A stretch of 17,003 nucleotides of DNA from Nitrosopumilaceae archaeon (lineage in GTDB: Archaea > Thermoproteota > Nitrososphaeria > Nitrososphaerales > Nitrosopumilaceae). The notes under the pieces were generated by a model. The model was not told the DNA's origin and made no database searches. It saw nothing but the letters and a program-made list of their open reading frames with translations. The position numbers and the translations under genes were made by a program. The stretch lies in NCBI GenBank assembly GCA_030697975.1, contig JAUYOQ010000049.1, positions 1 through 17,003 on the forward strand. Direction: 5' to 3'. Below are positions 13,454-17,003 of this stretch, in pieces (position 1 is the stretch's first letter; each line of letters opens with the position of its first letter).

Positions 13454-13472
13454 TAATCTGCAGGCTAGTTTA
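13449..13472. repeat. Inverted repeat between box A and the cbiG start
   Basis: TAAACTA (13449-13455) and TAGTTTA (13466-13472) are perfect 7-bp inverted arms around a 10-nt spacer that contains CTGCAG. The left arm overlaps the box A and the right arm ends on the A of the cbiG ATG, where a repressor would block initiation. AT-richness makes chance a real possibility. Confidence 0.4.
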
Positions 13473-14530
13473 TGGAAAAGGTAGCTGTTCTTGCAATTAC
13501 AAAAAATGGAGTAAAGATTGGTTTAAAATTAAAGGAACTTTTCAAGTCATGGCAAATTTATGCACCAACAAAGTTCTCTAATAATGACAATAATGTAGAA
13601 TGGTATTCTGATTCAACTACAAGTAAAATTGTTAATCTTTTTAAGACAAATGATGCTATTATCTGCATATTTTCATTAGGTGCTGTGATAAGGCTTATTT
13701 CTCCACATCTTAAGGATAAAAAAACCGATCCTGCTGTAATCGTAATAGATGACAAAACAAAGTTTGTCATAAGTGTTTTATCTGGCCATTTAGGTGGTGC
13801 AAATAAACTTACAGAAGAAATAGCAGAGAAGCTTGGAGCAATACCTGTAGTTACTACAGCAGCTGACGTAAACCAAACCATTGCTGTAGATCTATTGGGT
13901 AGAGAATTTGGTTGGAAAATAGAAGATGATTCTACTGTAACAAAAGTTAGTGCACATATGGTAAATGAAGAAAAAGTTGGCATCTACCAAGATGCTGGAG
14001 AAAAAAATTGGTGGAATAAAGAATTACCACCTAATGTAACAATTTATTCTGCCATAGAAGATCTAAAAAAATCATCAGCAAGAGGCTATTTGATAATAAC
14101 TGATAGAGATGTTCAAGAATCAAGTATTCTTAAAGATGCTGTAATATACAGACCTTTGACTCTAGTGGTTGGTGTCGGTTTACATTGGGATACTTCAAAG
14201 GAGACTATCAGAGAGGGTTTAGATTTTTGTTTTAAGAAATACAAACTGAGTGGAAAATCTATAGCTAAATTTGTTACATTAAAGAAAGAACAAGATGTTC
14301 AAGGACTGGTTGAGTTAGGAAAAGAAATGAAAGTGCCAATTGAATATTTTGAAAAAGAAGAACTGGCTAAAATAACTATACCAAACCCATCTGAAACCGT
14401 ATTGTCATTTGAAGGAACTCCAAGTGTTTCTGAAGCTGCTGCAATAAAGGGTTCAGGAGGTAAATTAGTAGTTGAAAAACAGAAATTTCCTCCCAATCTT
14501 ACAATAGCTATTGCGAGGATTCCATATTGA
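13472..14530 (+). CDS. cbiG: Cobalt-precorrin-5A hydrolase
   Basis: A 352-aa protein with an ATG start. CbiG opens the delta-lactone of cobalt-precorrin-5A, releasing the C20 carbon as acetaldehyde, to give cobalt-precorrin-5B. That product is the substrate of CbiD encoded just upstream. The N-terminal domain has the family motifs FSLGAVIRLISPHLKDKKTD (67-86), VISVLSGHLGGANKLTEEIA (99-118) and IPVVTTAADVN. A middle linker domain follows (~150-225). The C-terminal domain begins LVVGVGLHWDTSKETI (231-246) and includes NPSETVLSFEGTPSVSEAAA then GGKLVVEKQKFPPNLTIAIARI. The usual GIGC cysteine-type motif is GVGLHW here. The TGA overlaps the cbiX TTG by 4 nt (TTGA), so the two are translationally coupled. 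Confidence 0.96.
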   Translation: MEKVAVLAITKNGVKIGLKLKELFKSWQIYAPTKFSNNDNNVEWYSDSTTSKIVNLFKTNDAIICIFSLGAVIRLISPHLKDKKTDPAVIVIDDKTKFVISVLSGHLGGANKLTEEIAEKLGAIPVVTTAADVNQTIAVDLLGREFGWKIEDDSTVTKVSAHMVNEEKVGIYQDAGEKNWWNKELPPNVTIYSAIEDLKKSSARGYLIITDRDVQESSILKDAVIYRPLTLVVGVGLHWDTSKETIREGLDFCFKKYKLSGKSIAKFVTLKKEQDVQGLVELGKEMKVPIEYFEKEELAKITIPNPSETVLSFEGTPSVSEAAAIKGSGGKLVVEKQKFPPNLTIAIARIPY

Positions 14531-15279
14531 AACGTGCATTATTACTAATTGATAGAGGTAGCAGAGAAAAAGAAGTCAAAGATGAGCTTGATTTTATATG
14601 TAAAAAAGTAAAAGAAAAAGGAGATTATTTCTATGTAGATTATTGTTTTTTAGAAGTTATTCCACCATACATAAAAGATGGCGTAGAAAAATGTCTCACT
14701 AGTGAAATTGATGCCCTTACGATCGTTCCTTATTTTCTTTATCCAGGCAGGAAAGTCAAAGCTGCTGTAAATGATGCAATGAAACTTCAATCAAAAACCA
14801 ATGTAAAATTCATTATCACAAAACCTATGAGCATGCATAAAACTATGATAGAATTAGTAGATAATAGAATCTCTACTGTTCTTGAGGAAAATAAAATCAA
14901 ACTTGTAAAAAAAGAAGTTGATGTTCTAGTTATAGGACATGGAAGTAAGGATCCAAATGCACATTTAGCAATAAGATATGTAGTAAATGGTTTGGTGTCT
15001 ACATACAGAAATGTTAGTCATTGTTTTTTAGAAATTGAAGAACCTACTATTGAACAAGGAATTGATGAATGTAAAAATAATAATCCAAAAATTGTAGTAA
15101 TAGTTTTTTATTTTCTTCATGAAGGTGCTCATGTAAAAAGAGACATATATGAAGACCTTAATCCTGCTATTAAAAAATCAAATCTAAAAAATGTGTTTAT
15201 CACCAAACATATTGGAACAGATAACAAAATGATTGATTTGATTCTAGAACGAGCTAAGGAAGTTGAAAATGCAAACTGA
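14527..15279 (+). CDS. cbiX: Two-domain sirohydrochlorin cobaltochelatase, N-half lacking active-site histidines
   Basis: A 250-aa protein with a TTG start overlapping the cbiG stop. It shows an internal duplication: N-half LLIDRGSREKEV, CFLEVIPPYIKDGVEKC and VPYFLYPGRKVKAAV; C-half VLVIGHGSKDPNA, CFLEIEEPTIEQGIDEC and VFYFLHEGAHVKRDI. In short archaeal CbiX the two metal-site histidines are 64 residues apart, and here H138 and H202 in the C-half have exactly that spacing. The N-half has R10 in place of the first histidine and R75/K76 in place of the second. It should insert Co2+ into sirohydrochlorin to begin the cobalt-corrin route, using one active site formed by the C-half. Related SirB (iron) or CbiK functions are possible alternatives; the cbi context favours cobalt. 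Confidence 0.92.
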   Translation: MKRALLLIDRGSREKEVKDELDFICKKVKEKGDYFYVDYCFLEVIPPYIKDGVEKCLTSEIDALTIVPYFLYPGRKVKAAVNDAMKLQSKTNVKFIITKPMSMHKTMIELVDNRISTVLEENKIKLVKKEVDVLVIGHGSKDPNAHLAIRYVVNGLVSTYRNVSHCFLEIEEPTIEQGIDECKNNNPKIVVIVFYFLHEGAHVKRDIYEDLNPAIKKSNLKNVFITKHIGTDNKMIDLILERAKEVENAN

Positions 15280-15907
15280 AAAAGGTCAGTCAATAGAAGA
15301 CGAGAGTATGAAAATTATAGAGAATGAGATTGGATCTCATCATTATGATAAACACGAATGGCCTATTGTTAGACGCGTTATACATGCTACAGCAGACTTT
15401 GACTTTGCGCGAGACAACAAGATAATTTTTCATAAAGATGCAATTTCAAGTGGTATACAGGCATTAAGAGATGGTTGTAACATAATAGTAGATGTTGATG
15501 GAGTATTAGGTGGTTTAAATAAAAAAAATTTAAAAGATTTTTCTAATAAAACAATTTGCAATATCTCAAATCAGGATCTTTTTGAACTTGCTAAAAAACA
15601 AAACAAAACTAGATCACAAGTTGCAATGCGTATGACAGCAAAAGAGATGAATGGCTCTGTAGTTGTAGTAGGCAATGCGCCTACCGCACTTTTTGAAGTC
15701 ATATCCATGATTAAGGAAAGATTGGCAAGGCCTGTACTGGTTATTGGTGTACCGGTTGGCTTTGTTTCATCACCAGAATCAAAAGAGGTGTTACAAACCA
15801 TTGACGTGCCTTATATAACAAATAAAGGCCGTAAGGGAGGTAGTTCTTGTGCATCTGCCATAGTTAACGCACTTTTTAAATTAGTACGAGAAGGATTATC
15901 TTCTTGA
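15269..15907 (+). CDS. cbiC: Cobalt-precorrin-8 methylmutase
   Basis: A 212-aa protein from ATG 15269; a TTG at 15263 would add two residues. It overlaps the end of cbiX by 11 nt. The catalytic histidine lies in VRRVIHATADFDFA (H39), as in the CobH/CbiC family, where it shifts the C11 methyl group to C12 to form cobyrinate. Other family landmarks are FHKDAISSGIQALRDGCNII, DVDGVLGGLN, SQVAMRMTAKEMNGSVVVVG, GNAPTALFEVISMI, and VIGVPVGFVSSPESKE with the terminal KGGSSCASAIVNAL. It is the last gene of the cbiG-cbiX-cbiC run and meets cobB tail to tail with a 12-nt overlap. Its product is the direct substrate of that convergent gene's enzyme. Confidence 0.97.
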   Translation: MQTEKGQSIEDESMKIIENEIGSHHYDKHEWPIVRRVIHATADFDFARDNKIIFHKDAISSGIQALRDGCNIIVDVDGVLGGLNKKNLKDFSNKTICNISNQDLFELAKKQNKTRSQVAMRMTAKEMNGSVVVVGNAPTALFEVISMIKERLARPVLVIGVPVGFVSSPESKEVLQTIDVPYITNKGRKGGSSCASAIVNALFKLVREGLSS

Positions 15908-17003
15908 AAATTTAATACAGTTTTGAACAAAATTCTTTGCATATTTTAAATGATCAAAATAAAGATGCATGTATGATGCAAGAGTATTGTATTCCATTAA
16001 ACCATCTTGCTTATTTTTAATACCCTCACCTATAGACAAGGCATAAGCGAATTTTGAATCATTAGATAATATGTCTATTTCAGAATAATGAAATTCGTGT
16101 CCTTGAAATGTATTGGATTTTGGTGAAATCAAACAGTTTGATGAAATCTTACCTTTTGTATAATTTAATTTCATTTTTTTATCCATTCTAGTTTCTGCAT
16201 CAAATAATCCAACCATTTGATGTTTTTTGTTACCATAGCTGATAGATCTTGTAAGATACATGAGTCCACCACATTCCGCATAAATTGGAATGTTATTTTC
16301 AGCAGCATTTTTTATTGATTTTTTCATTTTTTGATTTTTTGCAAGTGAATCAGATAAAATTTCAGGAAACCCACCGCCTATGTAAAGACCATTGCATGTT
16401 GGAAGTTTAGAATCATAAATTGGACTAAAAAATTTGATTCTTGCACCTTCACGTTTTAATGCATCAAGATTATCATGATAGTAAAAATTAAACGATTTAT
16501 CCAATGCTACACAAATAGTAGTTTTTGGTTTTTTGAATTGTGTTGGATTAATCTTAGGAAGTTCCTCTGTTTTTTTGCTTATTTCTATTATTTTCTCAAC
16601 ATCAATGTGTTCTGCAATTTTTTTGGCAATTTTTTCTAACTTTTTTTTTAATGAACTTTGTTCTAAAACTGGGATCAAACCTAAATGTCGTGATTCAAGT
16701 ATAAAGTCAGAGTTTTTTTGAATAATTCCAAGAATTGGAACTTTTGATTTTTCAAGTGCTTGTCTGCATAATAGTTCATGTTTTTTACTTCCTACTTTGT
16801 TGATAATTAATCCGACAATGTTGGAATTTCGATGGAATTTTATATATCCTAACGCTGTTGCTGCAACGGAGCGAGCTGTCTTGCTTGCATCCAAAACAAG
16901 TATAACAGGCGATTTTAGAATGGATGCAACATGATGTGTGCTGGCAAAATTTGATTTTCCAGAAAAGCCGTCATAAAATCCCATAACTCCTTCAATTATA
17001 GAA
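15896..17003 (-). CDS. cobB/cbiA: Cobyrinate a,c-diamide synthase, N-terminus beyond the window
   Basis: The frame continues through the window edge. Upstream of ATG 16984 it reads SIIEGV followed by MGFYDG, the conserved E-G-V-M-G-x-(Y/F)-D-G motif, so that ATG is internal and about the first 100 or so residues are missing. Visible parts, counted from that Met: the end of the ATP-binding dethiobiotin-synthetase-like domain (SPVILVLDASKTARSVAA, VGLIINKVGS, PILGIIQK). Then comes a class I glutamine amidotransferase domain with LYIGGGFPEIL (~200), nucleophile C238 in IPIYAECGGLMYL, GHEFHYSE (~295-302) and the terminal ASYMHLYF. It amidates the a- and c-carboxylates of cobyrinate with glutamine and ATP. 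The gene is convergent with cbiC and probably heads another cobalamin transcript off the right edge. Confidence 0.95.
   Translation of the reverse strand, partial: SIIEGVMGFYDGFSGKSNFASTHHVASILKSPVILVLDASKTARSVAATALGYIKFHRNSNIVGLIINKVGSKKHELLCRQALEKSKVPILGIIQKNSDFILESRHLGLIPVLEQSSLKKKLEKIAKKIAEHIDVEKIIEISKKTEELPKINPTQFKKPKTTICVALDKSFNFYYHDNLDALKREGARIKFFSPIYDSKLPTCNGLYIGGGFPEILSDSLAKNQKMKKSIKNAAENNIPIYAECGGLMYLTRSISYGNKKHQMVGLFDAETRMDKKMKLNYTKGKISSNCLISPKSNTFQGHEFHYSEIDILSNDSKFAYALSIGEGIKNKQDGLMEYNTLASYMHLYFDHLKYAKNFVQNCIKFSRR

Noticed and set aside
13472..14530. Frameshift between cbiG and cbiX
   Set aside because: The frame change at TTGA is a normal stop/start overlap: cbiG ends with its family C-terminus and cbiX begins with its family N-terminus.
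1..17003. CRISPR array, insertion sequence or prophage
   Set aside because: No direct repeats with regular spacers, no transposase or phage genes, and coding density is high with matching gene style throughout.

Overview
The window is AT-rich, gene-dense and without obvious mobile DNA. It reads as a chromosomal segment of an archaeon, most likely an ammonia-oxidising thaumarchaeon of the Nitrosopumilus type. The signs are an archaeal multi-OB RPA-like protein, an Lhr-type helicase, a RadB-like RecA-family protein and an archaeal LSm protein. There is also a CCA-less tRNA with a bulge-helix-bulge intron, frequent TTG/GTG starts, and TATA-like boxes about 25-30 nt upstream of start codons (leaderless mRNAs). 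A bacterial-type MetK and a GrpE fit that group. The taxon is inferred from gene content, not from a search.

Layout. Positions 1-1450 (minus) hold the 5' part of grpE and a nucleotide-sugar-dehydrogenase-like protein that seems to lack the catalytic cysteine motif. Divergent from it is a DUF354 GT-B-like protein (1515-2543, plus), followed by tRNA-Gln(TTG) with an 18-nt intron in the D-arm (2630-2720). An ABC-2 exporter pair lies on minus (2749-4435).

The middle block is nucleic-acid metabolism: RPA-like protein (4511-5908, plus), and on minus an Lhr-type helicase (5905-8655), an unlisted 39-aa membrane microprotein overlapping its start (8612-8731) and a RadB-like ATPase (8766-9422). LSm and MetK follow on plus (9526-10954). 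An atypical SDR protein (minus) and a membrane-anchored J protein (plus) then diverge from one palindromic AT element at 11818-11840.

The right third is cobalamin biosynthesis by the early-cobalt route: cbiD, then cbiG-cbiX-cbiC with overlapping ends (12328-15907, plus), meeting tail to tail a window-truncated cobB/cbiA (15896-17003, minus). Together they cover cobalt insertion, C1 methylation, ring-contraction product opening, the methyl shift to cobyrinate and a,c-amidation. Other pathway genes (cbiE, T, H, L, F, J) are not in the window. MetK supplies the S-adenosylmethionine that these methylations need.

I found no dramatic new system, CRISPR array, prophage or insertion sequence. The best leads are the D-arm tRNA intron, the hidden microprotein, the Cys-less dehydrogenase-like protein, the half-degenerate two-domain CbiX, the symmetric bidirectional promoter and a perfect palindrome at the RPA promoter.
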